From the NCBI RefSeq assembly GCF_016653315.1, contig NZ_NHSH01000042.1, positions 95,294-159,293 of the forward strand: DNA of 64,000 nucleotides. The letters run 5' to 3'. Below, one piece after another: positions 17,521 to 26,500 of this stretch (position 1 is its first letter; each line of letters begins with the position of its first letter). The position numbers and the translations under genes were made by a program. The notes below the pieces were generated by a model, which did no database searches, had not been told where the DNA came from, and worked only from the letters and a program-made list of their open reading frames with translations. This stretch comes from Halochromatium roseum. GTDB lineage: Bacteria > Pseudomonadota > Gammaproteobacteria > Chromatiales > Chromatiaceae.

Positions 17521-17901
17521 ATGCAACTGACTCTGCTCAAGTGCAAGCTTCATCGCGTCTGCGTGACGCAGGCCGAACTCGATTACGAGGGCTCCTGCGC
17601 CATCGACGAGAACCTAATGCGTCAGGCTGGCATCCGCGAATATGAACAGCTTCATATCTACAACGTGGCCAATGGCGAGCGCTTCAGTACCTATGCGATC
17701 CGTGCCGAGGCTGGCTCGCGGGTCATCTCAGTCAACGGCGCCGCGGCACACAAGGCCAGCCCCGGCGACCGGTTGATCATCTGCTGTTATGTCGGGATGG
17801 GCGAGCAGGAAGCGGCACACTTCGAGCCAACGCTGGTCTACTGCGACGAGAACAATGAGGTGATTCGACTCGGGCATCAGATCCCGGCACAGGCGGCTTG
17901 A
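17521..17901 (+). CDS. panD: Aspartate 1-decarboxylase
   Basis: 126 residues, normal size. It decarboxylates aspartate to beta-alanine, the partner substrate for PanC. The proenzyme cleaves itself at Gly24-Ser25 to form the pyruvoyl cofactor; with the ATG at 17521 the sequence [10 protein letters not shown] puts Gly-Ser at exactly 24-25. [19 protein letters not shown] follows. A longer reading from 17443 has no family counterpart. The 192 bp after panC show no clear terminator. Confidence 0.96.
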   Translation: MQLTLLKCKLHRVCVTQAELDYEGSCAIDENLMRQAGIREYEQLHIYNVANGERFSTYAIRAEAGSRVISVNGAAAHKASPGDRLIICCYVGMGEQEAAHFEPTLVYCDENNEVIRLGHQIPAQAA

Positions 17902-17908
17902 GCAATGA

Positions 17909-17966
17909 ACCTGAATCTCACGCGATTGATCGTCCGGCGTGGCGCCGCGCCATGATCGTTTAAGCG
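17909..17966 (+). repeat. Dispersed intergenic repeat, copy C
   Basis: ACCTGAATCTCACGCG, ATTGATCGTCCGG, hairpin TGGCG-CCG-CGCCA, then TGATCGTTTAAG. The TTA in the last block is the minus-strand stop of glgA. The copy fills the gap between the convergent panD and glgA genes and is closest to copy B. Confidence 0.8.
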
Positions 17967-19471
17967 GAAAGCGCGACCGCCTGCTGCGTTCTCGACTCGA
18001 GCGCCTCTTCATAAAAGGCCTGGTAGTAGTTGGCGCTGGCTTCCCAGCTCAGATCCTTTGTCATCCCATTCTGTACCACGCGGCGCCAGGTTGCGGGCTC
18101 TTCGCGATGGAGCCTCAGAGCTCGCTCGATGGCGCCCCAAAGCGCTTCGGAATCCGCGTCATCGAACAGAAAACCGGTCGCCTCATTGCTGGCGAGGCTC
18201 TCTGGCGTGGTATCAACCACGGTGTCGGCGAGTCCGCCGGTGCGGCGCACGATGGGCACCGTCCCGTAGCGCAGACTGTACATCTGGTTTAGCCCGCAAG
18301 GCTCGAAGCGAGAGGGCATCAAGAACAGATCGCTGCCGGCCTCGATCAAATGTGCGCGCGCCTCGTCATAACCGATCCGCACGCTCAATTGGTTTGGGTG
18401 CTGAGCGGCATGCTCCAGCAGACGTTGCTCCAAGACACGATCGCCTTCGCCCTGGACCACGAGTTGGATGTTGCCCCGCTCGAGCAGGCGCGGGACCAGG
18501 TCCAGGATCATGTCGACCCCTTTCTGCTCGACCAGGCGGCCGATATGGCCCAGCACCAGGCTGTGCTCATCGTGTGGCAGATCAAAGTGGCGTTGCAGCT
18601 CATGCTTATTCGCGGCCTTGAGCTCGATGCTGTCGAGATCGTAATTCTGGGCCAGACTGGCGTCGTGCAGCGGGTCCCAGGTCCGATAATCGATCCCGTT
18701 CAAGATGCCGCGGAAGCGGCTTCCAAGCTGTCGCAGCAGGCCATCGAGACCGCAGCCTGACTCGGCGGTGCGAACCTCCTCGGCGTAGGTCGGGCTGACG
18801 GTGTTGGTTCGGTCGGAGAAGGCGATGCCACCTTTTAAGAAGGACATGCGCTGATGGAACTCGACGCCACCGATCGACCAGAGCGCGGGGGGCAAGCCCA
18901 GACGATCGAAGGTCGCGCGATCAAAGACCCCTTGGTAGGCGAGGTTATGGACCGTGAACACGGTCGCCGGTCGCTCCTCATAGCGACTCAGGAAGACGGG
19001 CGCGAGACCCGTTTGCCAATCGTTACAGTGCAGCACGTCGGGGCGCCAGTCGATGGTCGGTAGCCCGAGCGCGACCCGAGCTAACACTCGGGCAAACAGC
19101 AGAAAGCGTTCGGGATTGTCGCCCCAGTCACGGCCGCTGACATCGGTATACGGATTGCCTTCGCGGCAAAAATAGGCGGGTGCTTCGACCAGGTAAACCG
19201 GGAGATCGCGGTCTGGTAAGAGACCGCCGAGCAGTGAGACGGGGCCCTGTGTGCCTTTCAGCCCCACCTCGCTGAGCACGCGCAATTCACGCACCAGCCG
19301 TTTGGCTTGTGGATAGGCGGGTATGATGAGCCTGGCGTCATGGCCGAGTTCGCGCAGCGCCATTGGTAGGCTTGCGGCGACATCGGCGAGGCCGCCAGTC
19401 TTGATCAAGGGGTGCGCTTCGCTGCTGGCGAACAGTACGGCTTGGCCACCGGGAGCGACAGAAAGGGGCAT
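17960..19471 (-). CDS. glgA: Glycogen synthase (ADP-glucose, GT5)
   Basis: 503 residues from the ATG at 19471; an upstream TTG at 19483 would add four residues. It elongates alpha-1,4-glucan from ADP-glucose. Motifs: the N-terminal EAHPLIKTGGLADVAASLPMAL (ADP-glucose-binding Lys and Gly pair), VLHCNDWQTGLAPVFL, TVHNLAYQG, GHIGRLVEQKGVDMILD and the nucleotide site MPSRFEPCGLNQMYSLRYGTVPIVRRTGGLADTV. Its stop codon falls in repeat copy C. It is divergent from zwf with 79 bp between, so both carbon-storage genes may share a control region. Confidence 0.96.
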   Translation of the reverse strand: MPLSVAPGGQAVLFASSEAHPLIKTGGLADVAASLPMALRELGHDARLIIPAYPQAKRLVRELRVLSEVGLKGTQGPVSLLGGLLPDRDLPVYLVEAPAYFCREGNPYTDVSGRDWGDNPERFLLFARVLARVALGLPTIDWRPDVLHCNDWQTGLAPVFLSRYEERPATVFTVHNLAYQGVFDRATFDRLGLPPALWSIGGVEFHQRMSFLKGGIAFSDRTNTVSPTYAEEVRTAESGCGLDGLLRQLGSRFRGILNGIDYRTWDPLHDASLAQNYDLDSIELKAANKHELQRHFDLPHDEHSLVLGHIGRLVEQKGVDMILDLVPRLLERGNIQLVVQGEGDRVLEQRLLEHAAQHPNQLSVRIGYDEARAHLIEAGSDLFLMPSRFEPCGLNQMYSLRYGTVPIVRRTGGLADTVVDTTPESLASNEATGFLFDDADSEALWGAIERALRLHREEPATWRRVVQNGMTKDLSWEASANYYQAFYEEALESRTQQAVALSA

Positions 19472-19550
19472 GGGCGGGTCCAACGCTTGTGTTGTTGATG
19501 AGGCTCTCCAACTGAAACTAGCACAAAACTCTTGACTCTAGGAGAACCTG

Positions 19551-21026
19551 ATGCGGGACGATTGCACACTGGTGATCTTTGGCTCGACCGGAAATCTGGC
19601 CCAGATCAAGTTGATTCCGGCGCTCTACCACCTGGAACTGGCCGGCCATCTGGCCCCATCGATGCGTGTGGTCGGCTTTGGGCGGCGCGACTGGTCTGAT
19701 GCGCATTGGCGCGATGAGGTGTACGGCTGGGTCAAGCAATCGGCGCGCGGCGAACTCGATGAGTCTGCGCTGCAGCGCCTGCAAGAGCGCTTTTACTTTG
19801 TGAAAGGGGATCTCACCGATGTCGCAGGCTTCGAGCGGCTGGCGCAGCGGCTGCGGGGTGACGAAGGCTTTCCACGCAACCTGATCTTCTACCTTGCCAT
19901 CGCGCCGGGTCAATATGGCAACACGGTCGATGGTCTGGCCGCACAGGGGCTCAACCAGCAAGACGACGGCTGGGCGCGGCTGGTGGTCGAGAAGCCCTTT
20001 GGCTATGACCTGGAAAGCGCCGAGATTCTCGACCAGCAACTGCGCCGGCATTTCGATGAGGACCAGATCTACCGCATCGATCACTACCTGGGCAAGAGCA
20101 CGGTGCAGAACGTGCTGGTGTTCCGCTTTGCCAACCTGTTACTCGAACCCCTTTGGAACCGCAACTACATCGATCATGTGCAGATCACCCATGCCGAGGC
20201 GCGCGGCATCGGTTCTCGGGCCGGTTTTTACGATGGGGTCGGAGCGCTGCGCGACATGATCCAGAGCCATCTGCTGCAGCTGTTGACCCTGGTGGCGATG
20301 GAGCCGCCGCCGAGTCTGGATGCGGAGGCGTTGCGCGATGAGAAGGTCAAGGTGCTGCGCTCGATCCGCCCGATCAGCCGTCAGGCGGTGCATGCGCAGG
20401 CGTTTCGCGCCCAGTACCGGGCCGGCGAGGTTGATGGCGAGCGGGTGCCCGGTTATCTCGACGAGCCGGGCGTCGATCCGCAGAGCGCGACCGAGACCTA
20501 TGCCGCGCTCAAGCTCTATATCGACAACTGGCGCTGGCGCAATGTGCCCTTCTATCTGCGCACCGGCAAGCGCATGGGCGAGACCAACTCGCTGGTCAGC
20601 ATCCGCTTCCGGCATCCGCCGCAACAGCTGTTCAAGGACACGCCGATCGAGCAGTTGAAGCCAAACTGGCTGATGATCAACATCCAGCCGAACGAGTGCA
20701 TCCGTATGGAACTGCAGGTGAAGCAGGCTGGGCTTGAGATGCGCACCGTCACCGAACATCTGGACGCCAACACCTGCCACATCGGTAGCGAGCAGATCGA
20801 TGCCTATGAGGCCTTGTTACTGGACGCGATCGAGGGTGATCACTCGCTGTTCCTGCGCTACGACGAGGTCAACTACGCCTGGCGCATCGTCGATCCGGTA
20901 CTCAAGCTCTGGGCCACCGAGCGCGACTTCATCCACACCTACCCCGCTGGCTCCTGGGGGCCGGCTGAGGCGACTCGGTTGTTCGACAAGGAGGATCAGG
21001 ATTGGCGGAATGATTTGGATGGGTGA
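19551..21026 (+). CDS. zwf: Glucose-6-phosphate 1-dehydrogenase
   Basis: 491 residues, full length. It oxidises glucose-6-phosphate to 6-phosphogluconolactone with NADP. The dinucleotide fold opens [21 protein letters not shown], then [13 protein letters not shown], the substrate site [26 protein letters not shown] and [25 protein letters not shown] precedes the ATG at 19551. No pgl or gnd is adjacent. The DNA just after its stop contains GTGAGGAGTGAGGAGTGG, like the 7-bp array in front of pcl. Confidence 0.97.
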   Translation: MRDDCTLVIFGSTGNLAQIKLIPALYHLELAGHLAPSMRVVGFGRRDWSDAHWRDEVYGWVKQSARGELDESALQRLQERFYFVKGDLTDVAGFERLAQRLRGDEGFPRNLIFYLAIAPGQYGNTVDGLAAQGLNQQDDGWARLVVEKPFGYDLESAEILDQQLRRHFDEDQIYRIDHYLGKSTVQNVLVFRFANLLLEPLWNRNYIDHVQITHAEARGIGSRAGFYDGVGALRDMIQSHLLQLLTLVAMEPPPSLDAEALRDEKVKVLRSIRPISRQAVHAQAFRAQYRAGEVDGERVPGYLDEPGVDPQSATETYAALKLYIDNWRWRNVPFYLRTGKRMGETNSLVSIRFRHPPQQLFKDTPIEQLKPNWLMINIQPNECIRMELQVKQAGLEMRTVTEHLDANTCHIGSEQIDAYEALLLDAIEGDHSLFLRYDEVNYAWRIVDPVLKLWATERDFIHTYPAGSWGPAEATRLFDKEDQDWRNDLDG

Positions 21027-21055
21027 GGAGTGAGGAGTGGTGAGCGCTTACTGCG

Positions 21056-21844
21056 CTACGACGGCTTGGGCGGTGCCGATGGATCAAAGACGTCGAGGAA
21101 GCAGTGGTACGCCTGCACGGCACCGGCAGTGATGGCGGCCAACTCTTTATCGTCCTCGGCCGGACGAGCGAGCGAGCGGGCCAGCGCCGTCCAATCGGCG
21201 CTTGCGGCGTCGAGCAGTGTCCAGTAGGCACAAGCCTGCTCGGTGAGCAACTGCGGCAATTGCGCTGTGACCCGGGCCGAGATCATCTTGCCGCCTTGAG
21301 TTGCGCCCTCGAGGACATAGCGCATGCCAAGGTACCGCGCCTGAGCTTGCACCACTGAATGAGCGCTGGCGAGCGCGGATGCCGTCGGCGATGGCTGCGA
21401 CTGCGCTGGCTCTGGCGCTGGCTTTGGCGCAGACCGGATAGCCGAGGACGCGCTGATGGGTGCGGTCGTACTCGTTGGGATGGTCTTGCTTGCAAGGCGG
21501 CTGAGGTCCGATAACAGCGCCGGAACCCGTGGGCGATAGGCTGGCAGTCCGTCCGAACAGACACCGGGATGGCGATTGGCGAGCTGCTGTAGCTGGTGCT
21601 CTGCCGCGCGATGAGCCTCCAACAGGCCCCGCAGCGCGGCGACGTACTGCGTCAGCGTCAACTCCGGGTGGATGAGTTGGCGCAATCCAGGCGTGCTGTC
21701 GAGCCGGCTGTGCCAAGCCCTGGTGTTGGCCTTGAGCCGCTGATGGAGACTGGTGTCTTGGGTCTTGGTCAAGCTGAATCCGGTGTTCTGTCGTGGATAG
21801 TGAGCATGCTGGGAGTTGTGATCGGCGTCTGCCTGAATGCTCAA
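21056..21844 (-). CDS. bphO: Biliverdin-producing heme oxygenase
   Basis: 262 residues. HO-type helices are visible: LHQRLKANTRAWHSRLDSTPGLRQLI, where the His is placed as the proximal heme ligand of bacterial heme oxygenases, then YVAALRGLLEAHRAAEHQL, ARYLGMRYVLEGATQGGKMISARV and AITAGAVQAYHCFLDVF. An insert rich in Ser/Pro/Ala (about residues 118-158) interrupts the domain. Heme oxygenase opens heme to biliverdin, the chromophore of bacteriophytochromes, and the gene lies downstream of such a receptor. The family call is firm in pattern but not backed by a database search. Confidence 0.82.
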   Translation of the reverse strand: MSIQADADHNSQHAHYPRQNTGFSLTKTQDTSLHQRLKANTRAWHSRLDSTPGLRQLIHPELTLTQYVAALRGLLEAHRAAEHQLQQLANRHPGVCSDGLPAYRPRVPALLSDLSRLASKTIPTSTTAPISASSAIRSAPKPAPEPAQSQPSPTASALASAHSVVQAQARYLGMRYVLEGATQGGKMISARVTAQLPQLLTEQACAYWTLLDAASADWTALARSLARPAEDDKELAAITAGAVQAYHCFLDVFDPSAPPKPS

Positions 21845-21921
21845 GCGGCCGACACGCGCTGGTTGCTCGGGTGCGGCAGACGCTGGTTTAGCGGGGCGAC
21901 GGACTTGTGCTGGTCGGCTCA

Positions 21922-21993
21922 GGTGACGTCTGGCGCTGGCTTTGGTGACGTCTGGCGCAGGCCCTGGCTCTGGTCTGACTCAGGTGACGTCTG
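21922..21993 (+). repeat. Repeated GGTGACGTCTG motif, 3 copies
   Basis: GGTGACGTCTGGCGC at 21922 and 21944, and GGTGACGTCTG at 21983, separated by CTGGCT-rich spacers. The copies lie in the bphO-pcl gap. The core TGACGTC is nearly self-complementary. No gene is seen in 21845-22014. Confidence 0.7.
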
Positions 21994-22014
21994 ACTCTGG
22001 CTTAGGCAAGCGGC

Positions 22015-23538
22015 CTAGCCTGATTCTGCAGGGCCCTCAGCGGGCCAGTCGATCAGCTTGCCTGTGGCCGAGCGTGGTAACTGGCTGCCGATGCGGATGG
22101 CCCGTGGCCGCTCCAGGGCCGTGACAAGGCTGGCGAGCCAGGCATCTAGGCTATGCGCGAGTTGCCCGGGCTCGATGCAGTCGGCGACGGGTACCACGAA
22201 GGCCTTGAGTCGATCACCTTGCTCGGCGTTGGCTTGGCGGACGGCCGCCTCAGCCACCTCTGGATGCGTGCAGAGCAGCCGCTCGATGCGTTGCGGGAAG
22301 ACATTGACCCCGCCGATCTGCACCGCGCCATCGCGGCGTCCGAGGACGAAGAAACGCTCATGGTCCAGCCAATCCAGATGATCTTGTAGCTCGACAGATG
22401 TCAGGACGCGGCGCGCAGTTGCGGTCGCAGCCATATCCGTATTGGCAGCCGCAGCCGTTTCCGAGCACGAATCCGAGTCCGAATGAGTATCTGAAGCCGA
22501 GGCCGCATCAGTATCCAAGGCCGACGCTGCAGCTCTGACCGAGGCCGTATCAGTATCCGATGCCGATGCCGAAACCGTCGCGGTCTCCGCATCCTGTTCG
22601 ATGCGATGCGCCTGATCCCCGGTCGGCGCCTCAACAGGCTGTAAACGGTCAGTTGTCGTGCCGACACGCGACCAATGGGGCAGCAATCTGAACGGGGCAT
22701 CCGCGGCCTCGCGCACGCCGATGCCGGCGTTCTCGGAGCTGCCGTAGATCTCGATCACCCGCGCGCAGCCGGCACTGATCAGCTGCTGCCACAGGCTTGG
22801 CGGGCAGGGGGCGGTGGAGGTCAACGCGATGACGTCGTCCGCAACGGTGCAGTCGCCGCGCGTCGCCAGCTCGAAGAACGCCGGATGACCGACGATGAGG
22901 TCACCCGGCTGCGCCTGCGCGAGGGCGCGACTCGGCAGTCCGGTGCGCAGGTCGAGCACCGGTATCCCGAGCAGCGCGGGGAGCATGGCGCTGAACAGGA
23001 AGCCGTAGATGTGATGCGCCGGCACGGCGCTCAAGACGCGGTGCCGATCGCCGAGCTGTCCGGCAAACCAGTGGATCTCTTGCTCAAGTCGGTACAGCGG
23101 ATGCGCGCAGAGCTTGGGCTGGCCGGTTGAGCCGGAGGTCTGAAAGCTCAGCGCCTCATCCCAGCGCGCGCGGCTGTCGAGGATGATCTGCGCCCAAGCG
23201 CCGAGCTGCCGCTGCTGCAGCAATTGGTTGTCGAGTCCGGTCTGTTGCAGATGGAACTGCACCGCGATCAGGGTCGTGATATCCAGCCATTCCAGCGAGT
23301 CGAGCCCCAGGCTGTCCAGCTCGAGTGCGGCATCAGGTCGAAGCGCAGCATCAGACATCGGCCCTCGCCGCTCATTCGTTACAGCGGACTGCGTGCTCGT
23401 TCTGAGCCCAAGCTGACCCGGGCGCAATCGGTTCAGCTCCGCCCAGAGCAGATCATCCAGCACGCGCAACAGGGTATTGCGGTTCCACCAAGGGCGGCTG
23501 GCGAATGGCTGCGGACGCTGCTGCGCGCTACTCACCAC
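22015..23538 (-). CDS. pcl: Coumarate:CoA ligase-like enzyme with N-terminal carrier-like domain
   Basis: 507 residues. The ANL adenylate-forming motifs are present: ALSFQTSGSTGQPKLCAHPLYRLEQE, AVPAHHIYGFLFSAMLPALLGIPVLDLR, TSTAPCPPSLW, EIYGSSENAGIGVR, FFVLGRRDGAVQIGGVNVFPQRIE and PRSATGKLIDW. The arrangement resembles the p-coumarate:CoA ligases that activate the photoactive yellow protein chromophore, and the adjacent gene encodes a PYP domain. That makes it the likely chromophore activator. Residues about 22-125 look like an acyl-carrier domain (LDSLGLDSLEWLDI, Ser a candidate phosphopantetheine site). An Ala/Ser/Thr/Asp-rich insert of about 60 residues splits the C-terminal part. The assigned GTG start lies inside a 7-bp tandem array 22 bp after the ppd stop, so the start is uncertain. 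Confidence 0.75.
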   Translation of the reverse strand: MVSSAQQRPQPFASRPWWNRNTLLRVLDDLLWAELNRLRPGQLGLRTSTQSAVTNERRGPMSDAALRPDAALELDSLGLDSLEWLDITTLIAVQFHLQQTGLDNQLLQQRQLGAWAQIILDSRARWDEALSFQTSGSTGQPKLCAHPLYRLEQEIHWFAGQLGDRHRVLSAVPAHHIYGFLFSAMLPALLGIPVLDLRTGLPSRALAQAQPGDLIVGHPAFFELATRGDCTVADDVIALTSTAPCPPSLWQQLISAGCARVIEIYGSSENAGIGVREAADAPFRLLPHWSRVGTTTDRLQPVEAPTGDQAHRIEQDAETATVSASASDTDTASVRAAASALDTDAASASDTHSDSDSCSETAAAANTDMAATATARRVLTSVELQDHLDWLDHERFFVLGRRDGAVQIGGVNVFPQRIERLLCTHPEVAEAAVRQANAEQGDRLKAFVVPVADCIEPGQLAHSLDAWLASLVTALERPRAIRIGSQLPRSATGKLIDWPAEGPAESG

Positions 23539-23562
23539 TCACCACTCACCACTCACCACTCA
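23531..23562 (+). repeat. 7-bp tandem repeat at the ppd-pcl junction
   Basis: Four and a half units of CTCACCA (minus-strand TGAGTGG) at 23531, 23538, 23545 and 23552, ending in the ppd stop codon. The array makes up the whole intergenic gap and holds the pcl GTG start. The unit length is not a multiple of three. Similar CTCACCACTC strings occur after zwf (21026-21045, reversed) and before the recJ stop (61815-61835). Confidence 0.85.
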
Positions 23563-26500
23563 GGCCTTAAAAAAATCCGCAGCCAACGCCGGCGGCACCG
23601 GCTTCGACCACAGATACCCCTGCCCCCAATCACAGCCAAGATCCCGCAGGATCTCCAGCTGCGCTTGGGTCTCGATGCCTTCGGCGACAACGGTCTTGCC
23701 GATCGAGTGGGCCATCGCGATCATGCCGGCGAGCAGATTGCGGTCATGCGGCTGCTCGATACCTTTGATGAAGGCGCGATCGATCTTCAGCTCGCTAATC
23801 GGCAGCTCGCGCAGATAGAGCATCGAGCTGAAGCCGGTGCCGAAGTCATCGAGCGCTAGCCCGACGCCGCTGCGCGCGAGCCGCTCGAGCGCGGCCTTCA
23901 CGCCCGGTGTCATGCGCAGTAGCATCGATTCGGTGATCTCGATGGTCAGCATCTCCGGTGGCACATCCAGCGTATGCAGATCCTGGATCAGGTGATGGGC
24001 AAAGTTCTGCGCCTCGAGGTCGCTGGCGGAGATGTTTACCGCCATCACCACGTCCTCCTCGCCACGCTCTAGGCAGGCCTTCAGCAGCCGGAGGGTCTGG
24101 CGTACGACCACGCCGGTGACGGCGCGGATCAAGCCATTGCGCTCGGCGGCGGGGATGAAGTCCCCTGGCATGATCAGCTCGCCGTCTTTGTTGCGCCAGC
24201 GGGATAGCACCTCGAAGCGCTGGCCGCGCTCGCGGCTGCAGACGGGGTGTTGCGGCTGCAGCATCAGCTCGATCGCCAACGCGGGCGAGCGTCCGAGCAC
24301 GGCGCGATCAATCGCCAGCCGTGCTAAGGCCTCGGTCTGCAGGCTGCTGTCGAACAGCCGGGCACAGTTACGACCGGCTTCTTTGGCTCGATACAGGGCC
24401 AGATCGGCCTGTTTGAGCAGCTCGCTGGGATCGGCGTGCTGGTCGCCGATGGTCAGCCCCAAAGAGCCGGTGATCGAGAAGTTGCCGTCGTCGACATCGA
24501 TCCGCTGGCGCAGCTGCTCGATCAAGCCTTGGGCTTGGCGCAAGGCCTCACTGGCATCGGATTGCGGCAGCAGCAGCGCAAACTCATCGCCCCCAAGCCG
24601 GGCGATCAGCGCCGTCGGTGGCAGGCTGTCGCCCAGCCGCTGCGCCACCGCGCACAGCAGTAGGTCGCCTTGATCGTGGCCCAGGGTGTCGTTGATGGTC
24701 TTGAAATGGTCGATATCGAGCAGGGCGACGCCGAACAGGCGGCCGTCAGTCCAGCAGCGCTCGATCTGCTGCAACAGCGCATCGCGAAAATAGGCGCGGT
24801 TGGGCAGTCCGGTGAGGCTGTCGTGGAGGGCGCGGTGGCGCATCTCCTCGCGCGAGCGTTGCAGGGCGTCGCGCTGGCTGGCGAGCGATTGCGCGAGCCG
24901 CTCGAAGTGCGCCACATGCGCCACGATCACCTGCTGCAGCAGGGTCTTCAGGGCCTTGGCGGTGGCTAGTTCGGTGGCGGACCAGGCGGGCGCATGATGG
25001 GTGCGCTCCTCGCGCCAGGTCTGGAAGGTGCGGTTGGGCCAGCCGAGCGGTCGCGCGCGCGCCTCATCGAGGAAGGGCAGCGAGCCGGGCTCAGCGCCCC
25101 AGTCGACGGTATAGTGCAGGCGTTTGCGGCCAAACAGCAGACAGTGCTCGCGCTGCTCGTCGAGGTAGATCACCAGCACCCCGGCCAGTTGCTCGGGATA
25201 GGCCGCGGCCGGCTCGAACTCGGCAGACAGGCAGTCGGTGCTCCAGGTGGCACTGGGTCGGGTGCGCAAGAAGCGCAGCAGCGCCTCGATCTGTTCTGCG
25301 GTGAGATGACAGTCCTGGCCGATGAACAGCGGGCGGCCATGGTGATAGACCTGCACCAGGTCGGCACCGACCAGCGTGCGGAGCATGTCGGCCTTGCCGA
25401 CCAGGTTGTCCGGGAACGGCTGCTCGATGTTGATCTCGCCAACGATGGCATTGACCTTGGCGATGCCCTGCTCACGCGCGCGATTCTGGCTGCGCTCCTC
25501 GATCAGTGATAGTCGCCCAGAGAGGCAGCCGGCCAGCTCGATCAGACGCTTGCGCACAGTGGGCGTGACCGGATGCGGGGCGCGGTTGTGGAAGATGATC
25601 AGCCCCCACAGGCGCTGGTCGTCCATCAGCGACAGCGACATCGAGCCGTTGACGCCAAAGCGCTTGAGGTAGTTGCGATGGATCGGTGATTGGGCGCGCA
25701 GTTGGGCGATGCCGATATCGACGCGGCTGGGCTCGAGCGACCGGCTCAGTAGCGCCACCTCGGCATGATCGCGACTCGGCGCATAGCGCAGTGGCGTCTC
25801 GGCGTAGAGGGCGCGGGCTTGGCGTGGGATGTCGGTGGCCGGATAGCGCAGCCCGAGGATCGAGGGCCAGCTGCCCGGCAGGATACTTTCGGCAATCACC
25901 ACACCATCTTGGTTGGGCTCGAAGCGATAGGCGACCACGCGCTCGAATCCGGTCAGATAACGCAGTGACTCGACCGCGAGCTGGCAGGCTGGCGCCGCCT
26001 CTTCGCTGTTGCGTAGCAGGCGCTGGAAGGCGGCCAAGTCAAAACCGCGCATCCGGCGATCCATCGCCATCTCGCCATAGGGCTCCAGCTCAAGCAGGAT
26101 GCGTTCGCGCCAATAGTGCACACGCACGTCCAATGGCAGCTCAATGCCCGGCCAGCTGAGGCGGAACTGGGAGGGCGCTAGCAGCCGCGCGGACTCGGCC
26201 TCGCTCGCTGCTGGGTGCGCTGCCGTCTGAGCGGCCGGGCTGCTTGCTGCGGCGCTCTCTTCTGCGGCTTTGTCTGCTGTAGCGTTGTCTGCTGCAGTAT
26301 TGTCTCCTACAGCGCTGTCTGTCGCCCTGCGCTGCGGGTCTTCTGTGATCTTGAGCCCCAAGGCAGCGGCAAGGCCGACGGCATCTGCCGCCAAGAAATG
26401 CTGCAGCGGCTGGTCGAGCAGGGCATCAGGCTCCATGCCCAGGTACATCGCGCTGTTGGCGCTGCAGGCCTCGATGCGCAAGCTGGCCGGATCGAGGACC

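Noticed and set aside
24560..24620. RxxD c-di-GMP inhibitory site in the ppd GGDEF domain
   Set aside because: The residues before ARLGGDEF are PPTA, without Arg or Asp, so no feedback site is claimed.
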